Shown: positions 9,040-18,333 of the stretch, piece by piece
Layout of the letters: each line of letters starts with the position of its first letter
Numbering within the stretch: the first letter of the stretch is position 1
NCBI GenBank assembly: GCA_030696315.1
Contig: JAUYSM010000061.1
Location: 1 to 64,000, forward strand
Origin: Pseudohongiella sp.
Lineage (GTDB): Bacteria; Pseudomonadota; Gammaproteobacteria; Pseudomonadales; Pseudohongiellaceae
DNA: 64,000 bases
Direction of reading: 5' to 3'
Position numbers and translations under genes: made by a program
Notes under the pieces: model-generated
Seen by the model: the letters and a program-made list of their open reading frames with translations, nothing else
Told to the model about the DNA's origin: nothing
Databases searched by the model: none

Positions 9040-9123
9040 GCCCGGTGGGAGGTCAGCGGTGAGCGAGGGACAATAAAGACGCCCAAGGCGTCGTCCCGAG
9101 GAACCGCTGACCTCCCAACGGGC
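9040..9123 (+). repeat. Structured inverted-repeat element U2 with conserved core
   Basis: 21-nt outer arms with one mismatch (9040-9060 / 9103-9123). Core gtgagcga...ataaagacgcccaaggcgtc...gaggaac shared with U1. Confidence 0.85.
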
Positions 9124-9148
9124 GTATCAACAGCGCCAAAACACAAAC

Positions 9149-10288
9149 TCAATCCGCATTCCCCGGCACAGACCGAATCCACAACTTGTTAAACCAATAA
9201 TACCGATTGGTCCCGCGTTTCGGCGCCGTACAGATATACCCATAACGACGCATCTGAAATTCTTCTTCTGCCTGAATGGTAAATCGCACTGCATCACGAT
9301 CCAGCCACTGCAGCGTCAACGGTTTGCCATTGGCATAACAGCCGAGCTGCGACACATTAAAATCACCTGCCAGCTGCAAGGTCACCGGGGGGTTTTTGCT
9401 GTCTGTCACCGGCGAGCGCGGGGAGTGCTCGAGTACCTGGAACGCCAGACTGTCCAGCTTGGTGCGGGCCGAGGCAATATCGGCAAAGGAGGCAGCCAGC
9501 GGATAGCGTGGCAGGGCCGTAAAGTCGGAGTAATAGCCGACCGCTCCGGAGTTCTGTGCGAGCGCCACAAAACCGAGTTCCTCAATCATCGCCATGATGT
9601 CTTCATCAAACTCGCCATAAGGGTAGGCCATGATCTTGTGATCCTGGCCGGTTTCCCGGCGGATATGCTCTTGAGCTTCGAGCAGTTCGGCGCGCAAACG
9701 TGCCAGGCGGTCGGCATTGGTTTCGCCGGGCAGGGCATCCACCATGTGCGGGTGGTTTACCATGTGATTGGCGATGATCACCCCACCTTCGGACATTTCA
9801 CGCACCTGATCCCAGTTCATATACCCACGTTGATTGTCATTAATCGGCTGTGTGGTGGCAAACAGCGTCATGGGGAAACCAAATTCCTTGAGCAGCGGCC
9901 AGCCGGTGTCGTAGATGGATATGTAAGCATCGTCAAAGGTCAGCGCGGCGGTGCGCTCGGGAATCGGCTCTTTGTTTTGCAGTGCCTGAATCAGGCGATC
10001 CAGCGGCCAGACTTCAAAGTTGTTGTCGCGCAGATATTCCATCTGAATGCGCAGTTCGTCTGCGGTCAGACTGGTTGAGCGCGGTGTGGAGTCGGAAACA
10101 TGGTGGTAAATCGTAATGACAGCATGGCCCTCTTGTGTGACCGAGGGCGAATGTGCGATCGAGGGCGAAGGCACGGTTTGCGCCAGCACCGCATGGGTAT
10201 TCAAAATACTCAGGCCGCCAAGCGTGATGGCCAGTTTTATAAAACGCTTCAAAGTGCTGTGTGTTCTCAGGGAAGGTAATAACGCCAT
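9149..10288 (-). CDS. Polysaccharide deacetylase family protein (NodB-type)
   Basis: Signal-peptide-like N-terminus; ITIYHHVSDSTPRSTSLT, ALTFDDAYISIYDTGWPLL, IANHMVNHPHM motifs. Confidence 0.85.
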   Translation of the reverse strand: MALLPSLRTHSTLKRFIKLAITLGGLSILNTHAVLAQTVPSPSIAHSPSVTQEGHAVITIYHHVSDSTPRSTSLTADELRIQMEYLRDNNFEVWPLDRLIQALQNKEPIPERTAALTFDDAYISIYDTGWPLLKEFGFPMTLFATTQPINDNQRGYMNWDQVREMSEGGVIIANHMVNHPHMVDALPGETNADRLARLRAELLEAQEHIRRETGQDHKIMAYPYGEFDEDIMAMIEELGFVALAQNSGAVGYYSDFTALPRYPLAASFADIASARTKLDSLAFQVLEHSPRSPVTDSKNPPVTLQLAGDFNVSQLGCYANGKPLTLQWLDRDAVRFTIQAEEEFQMRRYGYICTAPKRGTNRYYWFNKLWIRSVPGNAD

Positions 10289-10375
10289 GATTGGCCTCTG
10301 CTGTTAATTCAATAGCTTGTCGTGTTGCCGATGCAATCTCAGGCGATAATCCTACCGCAATCAGAGAGTTTTTAC

Positions 10376-10406
10376 TTTATGTTGCCCCCCGGATTGTGGT
10401 ATAAAT
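10376..10406 (+). promoter_or_regulatory. Candidate rpsB promoter
   Basis: Weak -35 tttatg, 18-nt spacer, extended -10 TGG-TATAAA at 10400, followed by the GC-rich stretch ccgcccgc. Confidence 0.5.
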
Positions 10407-10434
10407 CCGCCCGCTTTGATAAGGGAGCGGTATA

Positions 10435-10496
10435 GGGGACGGAGGGATCATTTTTTGTACAGCGCTCGTTGTACAAAAAATGATCCCTCCGTCCCC
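10435..10496. repeat. Perfect long palindromic repeat copy R6 (rpsB leader)
   Basis: ggggacggagggatcattttttgtac / agcgctcgtt / gtacaaaaaatgatccctccgtcccc: 26-bp perfect arms, 10-nt loop. Confidence 0.95.
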
Positions 10497-10518
10497 AAGT
10501 AAGTTCCACATAACGTCA

Positions 10519-10595
10519 CACATACATCGACACATGTACCCTGGGTGCTGCAGAAATGCAGTTGGGTCATGGGATGTATGGAGGCCTAACCCGGA
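10519..10595 (+). ncRNA. rpsB 5' leader, putative S2-responsive regulatory structure
   Basis: CATACATC (10521-10528) pairs with GATGTATG (10573-10580) around GGGTGCTGCAGAAATGCAGTTGGGTCATGG, followed by AGGCCTAACCC; resembles the conserved gammaproteobacterial rpsB leader. Confidence 0.65.
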
Positions 10596-10614
10596 AATAG
10601 ACAAGGTATTTAAC

Positions 10615-11385
10615 ATGACAACTGTGTCAATGAAAGACATGCTCAAAGCTGGCGTCCACTTTGGACACCAGACCCGTTACTGGAACCCCAAGATGAAGCA
10701 GTTCATCTTCGGTGCACGTAACAAGATCCACATCATCAACCTGGAGCACACTGTTCCTGCGATGAACGAAGCACTGGCTGCTGCACAAAGCCTGGCTGCT
10801 CGTAACAAAAAGATTCTGTTTGTTGGCACCAAGCGTGCGGCAGGTCCTGTGATCAAGGCGCAAGCCGAGCGTTGCGGTATGCCTTACGTTGACCACCGCT
10901 GGTTGGGTGGCATGCTGACCAATTACAAAACCATTCGTGGTTCAATCAAGCGTCTGCGTGATCTGGAAGCTCAGGAAACTGATGGCACCCTGGATCGTCT
11001 GACCAAAAAAGAAGCCCTGATGCGTCGTCGCGCCAAAGAGAAACTCGAGCGCAGCATCGGTGGTATCAAGGATATGGCTGGCCTGCCGGATGCACTGTTT
11101 GTGATCGACGTTGATCACGAGCGTATTTCCATCACTGAAGCCAACAGCCTGCGCATTCCGGTTATTGGAGTGGTTGATACCAACTCCAATCCTGACGGCG
11201 TTGATTACCCGATTCCCGGCAATGACGACGCTATGCGCGCCATTGAGCTGTACGCATCTGCCATCGCTGACGCCTGCATCGCTGGCCGTTCTACCGGTAA
11301 CCTGGTGAATGACAGCGAATTCGTGGAAGTGGTTGACGCGCCGGCTGCAGCAGACGCTGCTGCAACGACCGAAGCATCTGCCTGA
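10615..11385 (+). CDS. rpsB: 30S ribosomal protein S2
   Basis: [46 protein letters not shown]; true start at 10615. Confidence 0.98.
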   Translation: MTTVSMKDMLKAGVHFGHQTRYWNPKMKQFIFGARNKIHIINLEHTVPAMNEALAAAQSLAARNKKILFVGTKRAAGPVIKAQAERCGMPYVDHRWLGGMLTNYKTIRGSIKRLRDLEAQETDGTLDRLTKKEALMRRRAKEKLERSIGGIKDMAGLPDALFVIDVDHERISITEANSLRIPVIGVVDTNSNPDGVDYPIPGNDDAMRAIELYASAIADACIAGRSTGNLVNDSEFVEVVDAPAAADAAATTEASA

Positions 11386-11453
11386 TCGGGCGGGGATGCC
11401 ACCCCGGCATCCCACACTTGCTGATTTGTAACAACATAACTACATAGCTGTTT

Positions 11454-11480
11454 AAAAAAAGGGGCCTTGCCCCTTTTTTT
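11454..11480 (+). terminator. Intrinsic terminator/attenuator between rpsB and tsf
   Basis: aaaaaaaggggccttgccccttttttt. Confidence 0.9.
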
Positions 11481-11540
11481 TAATAACAGGTTTTAACTTC
11501 AAGTATTCATTTTTACAGATTGATAAAGAGGCTACTCAAC

Positions 11541-12416
11541 ATGGCAGAAATTACTGCAGGTATGGTCAAGGAATTACGTGAGCGCACCGGTCTGGGCATG
11601 ATGGACTGCAAAAAGGCGCTGGTTGAATCAAACGGTGATCTGGAAAAGGCCATCGAAGATCTGCGTAAAGCCAGCGGCCTGAAAGCCGCCAAAAAAGCCG
11701 GCCGCACTGCTGCTGAAGGTGTGGTTGTATCGCGTGTTGCTGAAGACGGCAGTTATGCGGTTATGGTTGAAATCAACAGCGAAACCGACTTTGTTGCCCG
11801 CGACAATAACTTTCTGGGTTTTGCTGCCACCATTCTTGATAAGGCGTTCACAACTAAACAGTCATCTGTTGAGGCCCTGATGGCGGGCGAGCTGGAAGCA
11901 GCACGTGAAGCATTGGTTCAGAAAATTGGCGAAAACATCAACGTGCGTCGCATCCAGGTGACTGACGCGCCTGAAGGTGTGGCGGCGAGCTACGTACACA
12001 GCAATAACCGTATTTCTGTGGTTGTGGCGCTCAAAGGCGGCGACGCTGTGCTGGCGCGTGATATCGCTATGCACATTGCAGCAGCTAATCCGCTGGTTGT
12101 ACGCTCTGCTGATCTGTCACAGGACTTGCTCGAGAAAGAGCGCGAAATCTACACCGCGCAGGCAGCAGAAAGTGGCAAACCGGCTGATATCGTTGCAAAA
12201 ATGGTTGAAGGTCGTGTGCGTAAGTACGTGGCAGAAGTCACCTTGCTTGAGCAGCAGTTTGTAAAAGATCCTGAGCAGACCATTTCTGCGCTGCTGAAAA
12301 AAGCGGGCGCGGATGTGGTGAGCTTCGTACGTTACGAAGTGGGCGAAGGCATCGAGAAAGAAGTGGTAGATTTTGCTGAAGAAGTCAAAGCACAAGCAGC
12401 TGCTGCCAAGCAGTAA
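11541..12416 (+). CDS. tsf: Elongation factor Ts
   Basis: [29 protein letters not shown]. Confidence 0.98.
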   Translation: MAEITAGMVKELRERTGLGMMDCKKALVESNGDLEKAIEDLRKASGLKAAKKAGRTAAEGVVVSRVAEDGSYAVMVEINSETDFVARDNNFLGFAATILDKAFTTKQSSVEALMAGELEAAREALVQKIGENINVRRIQVTDAPEGVAASYVHSNNRISVVVALKGGDAVLARDIAMHIAAANPLVVRSADLSQDLLEKEREIYTAQAAESGKPADIVAKMVEGRVRKYVAEVTLLEQQFVKDPEQTISALLKKAGADVVSFVRYEVGEGIEKEVVDFAEEVKAQAAAAKQ

Positions 12417-12521
12417 TTTGTGGTTTGAATGTGTCGGGTGATATGCCGCAAACAGGGGTATATCACTCGCGCCATTCTGTGGTTAAAGTATCCATAACAA
12501 GTTTCAACAAGCGGGATCATC

Positions 12522-13256
12522 ATGGCAAAAGCTGAAAAAAAGTATAAACGCATACTATTAAAGCTGAGCGGTGAGGCGCTGATGGGCGATGCCGACTTTG
12601 GTATCGACCCTAAAGTGCTCGATCGCATGGCCGTCGAAGTCGGCCAGCTTGTTGGGCTTGGCATTCAGATTGGCATGGTGATTGGTGGCGGCAATCTGTT
12701 CCGCGGTGCAGCGTTAAGTGCCGCCGGTATGGAACGGGTTACCGGAGACCATATGGGCATGCTGGCAACCGTGATGAATGCGCTGGCGATGCGCGATGCC
12801 ATGGAAAGAGCCGGAATCAGTACCCGTGTGATGTCAGCCATTCCCATGAGTGGCGTGGTGGAGCACTATGATCGCCGCGCAGCCATTCGTCATATCCGCA
12901 ACGGCGATGTGGTGATTTTTGCCGCAGGTACGGGCAATCCATTTTTTACAACAGACTCGGCAGCTTGCCTGCGCGGTATCGAAATTGATGCCGAACTCAT
13001 CCTGAAAGCAACCAAAGTTGATGGTGTATACTCGGCCGATCCTATGAAGGTGCCCGACGCCGTCAAATATGATTACCTGACCTACGACGAAGTGCTGGAT
13101 CGTAAACTGGGCGTGATGGATCTGACCGCAATCTGTCTGGTGCGTGACCACGATATTCCTGTGTGTGTGTTTAACATGCAGAAACCGGGATCATTGCTGA
13201 ACAATGTCATGGGTTTGACGGATGGAACCTTGATAGGCGTGACGAATTCGAATTAA
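12522..13256 (+). CDS. pyrH: UMP kinase
   Basis: [15 protein letters not shown]...[13 protein letters not shown]. Confidence 0.97.
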   Translation: MAKAEKKYKRILLKLSGEALMGDADFGIDPKVLDRMAVEVGQLVGLGIQIGMVIGGGNLFRGAALSAAGMERVTGDHMGMLATVMNALAMRDAMERAGISTRVMSAIPMSGVVEHYDRRAAIRHIRNGDVVIFAAGTGNPFFTTDSAACLRGIEIDAELILKATKVDGVYSADPMKVPDAVKYDYLTYDEVLDRKLGVMDLTAICLVRDHDIPVCVFNMQKPGSLLNNVMGLTDGTLIGVTNSN

Positions 13257-13268
13257 CAGGGGATTACC

Positions 13269-13826
13269 ATGATCGAACAAACCATTAAAGATGCTACCGA
13301 GCGTATGGAAAAGTCCTTACACTCCCTTGAAATAGCATTCAACAAAATTCGTACTGGCCGCGCGCACCCGAGTATTCTGGACAGCGTGATGGTGTCTTAC
13401 TACGGTTCTGACACACCTTTGAGCCAACTTGCCAACATTACGGTGGAAGAAGGTCGTTTGCTGGTGATTGCTCCCTGGGAACGCAAACTGATTACCGAAG
13501 TTGAGAAGGCAATCCTGCGCTCTGATCTGGGATTGAATCCGTCCAACAATGGCGAAAGTATTCGTTTGCCAATGCCGGCGCTGACCGAAGAAACGCGCCG
13601 CGAATATACCAAACAAGCTAAAAACGAAGCAGAAGGTGCGCGTGTTGCGATTCGTAATATTCGCCGTGATGCCAATGGGCATATCAAAGATCTGCTCAAA
13701 AACAAAGAAATCAGCGAAGACGATCAGCGCCGTGCTGAAGAGCGTATTCAGAAGCTGACTGATAAATATATTGCTTCCGTCGACGCTGCGTTCAGTGTCA
13801 AGGAAAAGGATCTGCTGTCCATCTGA
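13269..13826 (+). CDS. frr: Ribosome recycling factor
   Basis: RTGRAHPSILDSVMVSYYGSDTPLSQLANITVEE. Confidence 0.97.
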   Translation: MIEQTIKDATERMEKSLHSLEIAFNKIRTGRAHPSILDSVMVSYYGSDTPLSQLANITVEEGRLLVIAPWERKLITEVEKAILRSDLGLNPSNNGESIRLPMPALTEETRREYTKQAKNEAEGARVAIRNIRRDANGHIKDLLKNKEISEDDQRRAEERIQKLTDKYIASVDAAFSVKEKDLLSI

Positions 13827-13907
13827 TCCCGATCGGCCCTGGTTGACTTCACTGTGTTGGTCAGCCTGAAAATATCCAGACAATAGTGAGACGCAGAAGG
13901 ACAAACA

Positions 13908-14750
13908 GTGCCTGACAAGGACAGCAACAAGCAACATAACAGCCAGCCTCGCCATGTGGCGGTGATTATGGATGGCAACAATCGCTGGGCCAAAGCGCAT
14001 GGTCTGGGCGGCAGCGCTGGACACAGGGCGGGCGCTGAAGCGGCGCGCGAACTGGTGTTTTCCTGCGCTGATCGGCAGATCGAGTACTTGACACTGTTTG
14101 CCTTCAGCAGTGAGAACTGGCTGCGCCCGAATAAAGAAGTCAAAGGCCTGATGGCGCTGTTTTTGAGTGTCTTGCGCCGCAAAGAGATTCGCCAGATGCA
14201 CGAGCGCAACGTGCGCCTGCAATTTATCGGCAACCGCAACAGTTTTGCGCCACGCCTCTTAAAAAACATGCTTGAAGTTGAGCAACTCACCCGTCACAAC
14301 ACCGGTATGGTAGTGACGGTGGCAGCCGACTACGGCGGGCAGTGGGATATCAGCCAGGCCTGTCGCGCCTTGGCAGAACAGGCGCAAAAGGGTTTGATCA
14401 ATCCCTCAGACATTACCACCGAGCATGTGCAGCAATACATCAGTCTGGGGCAGGCACCTGCACCTGATTTGTGTATCCGAACCGGCGGCGAACGTCGCAT
14501 CAGTAACTTCCTGCTCTGGCAGATGGCTTACACCGAGTTGTATTTTACTGACTGCTACTGGCCTGATTTTAATGATGCTACTCTGCAATTGGCATTGGAT
14601 GATTTCAGCCAACGCAAACGTCGTTATGGCGGCCATTCCGAGAGTGATGAATTGACCCTGTCTCATGAACCTACCTCACCAATTCGACCAGCGCCGATAG
14701 CCGGAAAATCATCGGATGTGCTGGCGTCTGTGTCAGGAAACGGTGTCTGA
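13908..14750 (+). CDS. uppS: Undecaprenyl diphosphate synthase (GTG start)
   Basis: RHVAVIMDGNNRWAKAHGLGGSAGHRAGAEA. Confidence 0.95.
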   Translation: MPDKDSNKQHNSQPRHVAVIMDGNNRWAKAHGLGGSAGHRAGAEAARELVFSCADRQIEYLTLFAFSSENWLRPNKEVKGLMALFLSVLRRKEIRQMHERNVRLQFIGNRNSFAPRLLKNMLEVEQLTRHNTGMVVTVAADYGGQWDISQACRALAEQAQKGLINPSDITTEHVQQYISLGQAPAPDLCIRTGGERRISNFLLWQMAYTELYFTDCYWPDFNDATLQLALDDFSQRKRRYGGHSESDELTLSHEPTSPIRPAPIAGKSSDVLASVSGNGV

Positions 14751-14751
14751 C

Positions 14752-15615
14752 GTGCTGCGTCAACGTGTACTGACCGCCATTGTGATGCTGCTGGTGTTAT
14801 ACGCCGGCACCGCCTGGTTGTCGCCGACCTGGTATGCAGGTTTCCTGAGTCTGATCATGCTGCCGGCGCTACTGGAGTGGGCAGAGTTGATGGGGCTGCA
14901 GCGCCCGCGCGACAAAGCCCTGTGGATATTGTTTATTACCACCATCGTTGTGCCAATTCTGATTGTGTTTGTATTCCCTGGTGCCGTGCCCTCGACCATG
15001 GGTGTTGCGGTGGTGAGCACAATGGCGGTGGTGTACTGGTTTGTGGTGTTTCTGGCGATCAGTGTGTACCCGGCGGGCCAGCATTATTGGGGAGCGACCT
15101 GGAAACTGGCCGCCATGGGCATTGCCAGCCTGATACCGACCTGGCTAGGGCTGTTTTATCTCAAGACCCTGGACCCCAGCGGTATGTTGGTGTTTATCCT
15201 GATCGGGCTGGTCAGCATTGTCGACATCGGTGCCTATTTCAGTGGTCGCGCCTGGGGGCGCAAAAAACTGGCGTTGGCGCTGAGTCCCAAGAAGTCGTGG
15301 GCAGGGTTTTGGGGCGGCATGGCCAGTTGTGCCGCACTGGCAAGTGTAATCCTGTGGTGGGTGCACACACGGTATCAGCCATTGACGATTGATCTTTGGA
15401 TTCTGTTGTTGGCAGCGGCCATGTTGATGGCAGTGTTCTCGGTAATTGGTGACTTGTTTGAAAGCATGCTGAAGCGCCACCGTGGCATCAAGGATAGCGG
15501 TCGTTTGTTGCCCGGGCATGGCGGCTTTCTTGACCGCATTGACAGTTTGATGGCGGCTACCCCGATTTATGTGCTGGCCTTGCTGGTGCTCAGTAACGGT
15601 CTGGCGGTAATTTGA
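14752..15615 (+). CDS. cdsA: Phosphatidate cytidylyltransferase
   Basis: Multi-TM protein; C-terminal SVIGDLFESMLKRHRGIKDSGRLLPGHGGFLDRIDSL signature. GTG start at 14752 preferred over 14716. Confidence 0.93.
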   Translation: MLRQRVLTAIVMLLVLYAGTAWLSPTWYAGFLSLIMLPALLEWAELMGLQRPRDKALWILFITTIVVPILIVFVFPGAVPSTMGVAVVSTMAVVYWFVVFLAISVYPAGQHYWGATWKLAAMGIASLIPTWLGLFYLKTLDPSGMLVFILIGLVSIVDIGAYFSGRAWGRKKLALALSPKKSWAGFWGGMASCAALASVILWWVHTRYQPLTIDLWILLLAAAMLMAVFSVIGDLFESMLKRHRGIKDSGRLLPGHGGFLDRIDSLMAATPIYVLALLVLSNGLAVI

Positions 15616-16841
15616 TGAAAACCTCACTTGAATCAGTTCAGGCACAGCGAATCACCGTGCTGGGCTCAACCGGCTCTGTGGGTACCAGCACGCTTGATGT
15701 CATTTCCCGTTATCCGGAACTGTCTATTTATGCTTTGAGCGCGGGCAGCAACATCGATCTGTTGTACGAACAATGCCTGCGCTTCAAACCCCATGTTGCC
15801 GTGTTGCTGGATGAGCAGCATGCTGACATCTTGCGTCAGCGTTTGTATGTGGCTGGCAGCGATACTGAAGTCCGCTGCGGCCCACTGGCTTTGTGCGAGA
15901 TTGCTTCCTCGCCCGATGTAGATACAGTGATGGCGGCGATTGTGGGTGCTGCCGGATTGCCACCCGCGTTGGCCGCAGCGTCAAGTGGCAAAAAAGTACT
16001 GTTGGCAAACAAAGAAGCCTTGGTCACAGCCGGTGCTTTGTTTATGAAAGCGGCTGACGACAGCGGCGCGGTGGTTTTACCCATAGACAGCGAACACAAC
16101 GCCATTTTTCAGTGTTTACCCTCTGCCTCGCAGCAGCAGCGCGGACAGTTGTCCTCACATGGCGTGCGCCGGGTGGTGCTCACAGCATCCGGCGGACCAT
16201 TTTTGACCACACCTTTAAATGAGTTGGAGCGGGTGACACCCGCGCAGGCGTGCAAACATCCGAACTGGACCATGGGTCGGAAAATTTCCGTTGATTCTGC
16301 GACCATGATGAATAAAGGTCTGGAGTTTATAGAGGCGTGTTTTTTGTTTGATCTGCCGCCCTCGCAGGTTGATGTATTGATTCACCCGCAGAGTATTGTG
16401 CATTCCATGGTTGAATACCGTGACGGGTCGGTGCTGGCGCAGTTGGGCAGCCCGGACATGCGCGTGCCGATTGCCCATGCCTTGGCATGGCCGCAGCGTA
16501 TGGATTCCGGCGCCAGCTTTCTGGATCTGGTGAAAAGCCCCGATCTGCAGTTTATGACGCCGGATCTTGAGCGTTTTCCAGCACTGGCATTGGGCATGGA
16601 GGCCGCGGCGCAAGGCGGTTATGCACCCTGTATTTTGAATGCCGCCAATGAAATTGCAGTGGCCGCGTTTCTGGACGGACAGATACGGTTTACTGAGATA
16701 CCGGGGGTCATTTCCGGCACTCTGGCGCAAATAACTTGTCGCGAGCCGCTGTCTATCGCTATGATTCAGTCAGTAGATCAACACGCACGAGCCGTCGCCA
16801 GTGAGCTGACAGCGGGACGTAACAGTAAGCTTCTTCCTTAG
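15615..16841 (+). CDS. dxr: 1-deoxy-D-xylulose 5-phosphate reductoisomerase
   Basis: RITVLGSTGSVGTSTLDVI; NKEALVTAG; PIDSEHNAIFQCL. Confidence 0.96.
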   Translation: MKTSLESVQAQRITVLGSTGSVGTSTLDVISRYPELSIYALSAGSNIDLLYEQCLRFKPHVAVLLDEQHADILRQRLYVAGSDTEVRCGPLALCEIASSPDVDTVMAAIVGAAGLPPALAAASSGKKVLLANKEALVTAGALFMKAADDSGAVVLPIDSEHNAIFQCLPSASQQQRGQLSSHGVRRVVLTASGGPFLTTPLNELERVTPAQACKHPNWTMGRKISVDSATMMNKGLEFIEACFLFDLPPSQVDVLIHPQSIVHSMVEYRDGSVLAQLGSPDMRVPIAHALAWPQRMDSGASFLDLVKSPDLQFMTPDLERFPALALGMEAAAQGGYAPCILNAANEIAVAAFLDGQIRFTEIPGVISGTLAQITCREPLSIAMIQSVDQHARAVASELTAGRNSKLLP

Positions 16842-16859
16842 TAGTACCGGACAGGATTT

Positions 16860-18257
16860 ATGTTGCAGACCTTGGTTGTAAATATCTTGGCCCTGATTGT
16901 CACCTTGGGCGTACTGGTTACCGTGCACGAATTTGGGCATTTCTGGGTCGCGCGACGATGTGGCGTGAAAGTGCTGCGCTTTTCGATTGGGTTTGGCAAA
17001 GCCGTCAAAACCTGGGTAGGCAAAGATGGATGTGAATACGTCATCGCGCCGATTCCACTGGGTGGTTATGTCAAGATGCTAGGTCAGGAGGATACACGCG
17101 CCGATGCTGGCAGCAGTGTGCCTGTGGACGAGCGTCATATGGCGTTTAATTTCAAACCACTCTGGCAGCGCTTTGCGATTGTAGCAGCCGGGCCGATGGC
17201 TAATTTCCTGTTGGCGATTCTGGTGTTCTGGCTGATCAACGTGGCTTATGGACAGCGTGGCATTGCGCCTGTGATTGGCAGTATCTTGCCGGACTCGCCG
17301 GCCTGGCAGGCAGGCTTGCGCGCCGGTGATGAAATTGTGTCCGTTGACGGCAATGACACGACCTTATGGCAGCACGTCACCATGGCCATGCTGGACCGGC
17401 TCGGTGAAACCGGGAGCTTGCAGATCACCGCGATTCCACAAGACCAGATTGATCCTCGTGACTTTTTTATTCCCCTGAACAGCTGGCAATCGTCCAGCGC
17501 CGAGCCTGATCCCATGGGATCTTTGGGCATTGTGCAGTTTGATATTCCTCCAATTCTTGACACCATTGTGCCCGATGGCGCGGCGCAGCGTGCCGGGTTA
17601 ATGACGGGTGATCGTATTGTGAGTGCCAACGGCGAGCCGGTGTCAGGCTGGGTGCAGTGGGTCAACATTGTGCGCGCCAGTCCGGAACTGCCTTTGGAAG
17701 TTGTTGTCGAACGTGCGGCAGGGGCTGAACGCGCGGCGCTGATATTGACACCGGCTGCCAGCCAGGCAGCCGATGGTTCAGTGACAGGTGTGATCGGTGC
17801 CAGTGTTGCGCCTTATGATCTGTATGCCAGTTTGCCGGCTGATCAGCGCCGGGAAGTGACTTATAACCCGATCACTGCCGTTGTCCCTGCCTTGCAGGAG
17901 ACCTGGGATAAATCGGTGTTTGTGCTGGAATCCATCAAGAAGATGGTGATTGGACTGATTTCAGTCAAGAATATTAATGGCCCGATTACCATTGCTCAGG
18001 TCGCCGGTGAAACGGCCAGTTATGGTCTTGAAGTGTATCTTGGCTTTTTGGCGATATTGAGCATCAGTCTGGGCGTGATGAATCTGTTGCCGATTCCTGT
18101 GCTGGATGGAGGGCATTTGTTGTATTACACCGTTGAGGCTATCATACGCCGCCCGGTACCCGAGCGCATTCAGGCCATGGGCCTGCAACTTGGATTGCTG
18201 ATCATCGGTGGCATCATGATGCTGGCCATATATAACGACGTCAGTCGGCTGCTGTGA
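16860..18257 (+). CDS. rseP: Site-2 protease RseP with tandem PDZ domains
   Basis: HEFGHFWVARRCGVKVLRFSIGFG; PVLDGGHLLYY. Confidence 0.96.
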   Translation: MLQTLVVNILALIVTLGVLVTVHEFGHFWVARRCGVKVLRFSIGFGKAVKTWVGKDGCEYVIAPIPLGGYVKMLGQEDTRADAGSSVPVDERHMAFNFKPLWQRFAIVAAGPMANFLLAILVFWLINVAYGQRGIAPVIGSILPDSPAWQAGLRAGDEIVSVDGNDTTLWQHVTMAMLDRLGETGSLQITAIPQDQIDPRDFFIPLNSWQSSSAEPDPMGSLGIVQFDIPPILDTIVPDGAAQRAGLMTGDRIVSANGEPVSGWVQWVNIVRASPELPLEVVVERAAGAERAALILTPAASQAADGSVTGVIGASVAPYDLYASLPADQRREVTYNPITAVVPALQETWDKSVFVLESIKKMVIGLISVKNINGPITIAQVAGETASYGLEVYLGFLAILSISLGVMNLLPIPVLDGGHLLYYTVEAIIRRPVPERIQAMGLQLGLLIIGGIMMLAIYNDVSRLL

Positions 18258-18333
18258 TCATTATCTCGATAATGAAATCTCCAGTGCCGCGTGACAATAA
18301 ACTCATAAAAACGTCCGGATTTGTAAGAACTCC

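Noticed and set aside
8787-9123. Integron attC sites as an explanation for U1/U2
   Set aside because: No integrase nearby, no gene cassettes, and no recognisable R'/R'' core (GTTRRRY-type) boxes; a conserved internal core with variable outer arms fits a repeat family better.
10480-10614. N-terminal extension of RpsB in the ORF track
   Set aside because: Comes from repeat R6 and the regulatory leader; S2 starts at [13 protein letters not shown] (10615).
13317-14222. 301-aa antisense ORF opposite frr/uppS
   Set aside because: Entirely antisense to two well-supported genes; no family resemblance.
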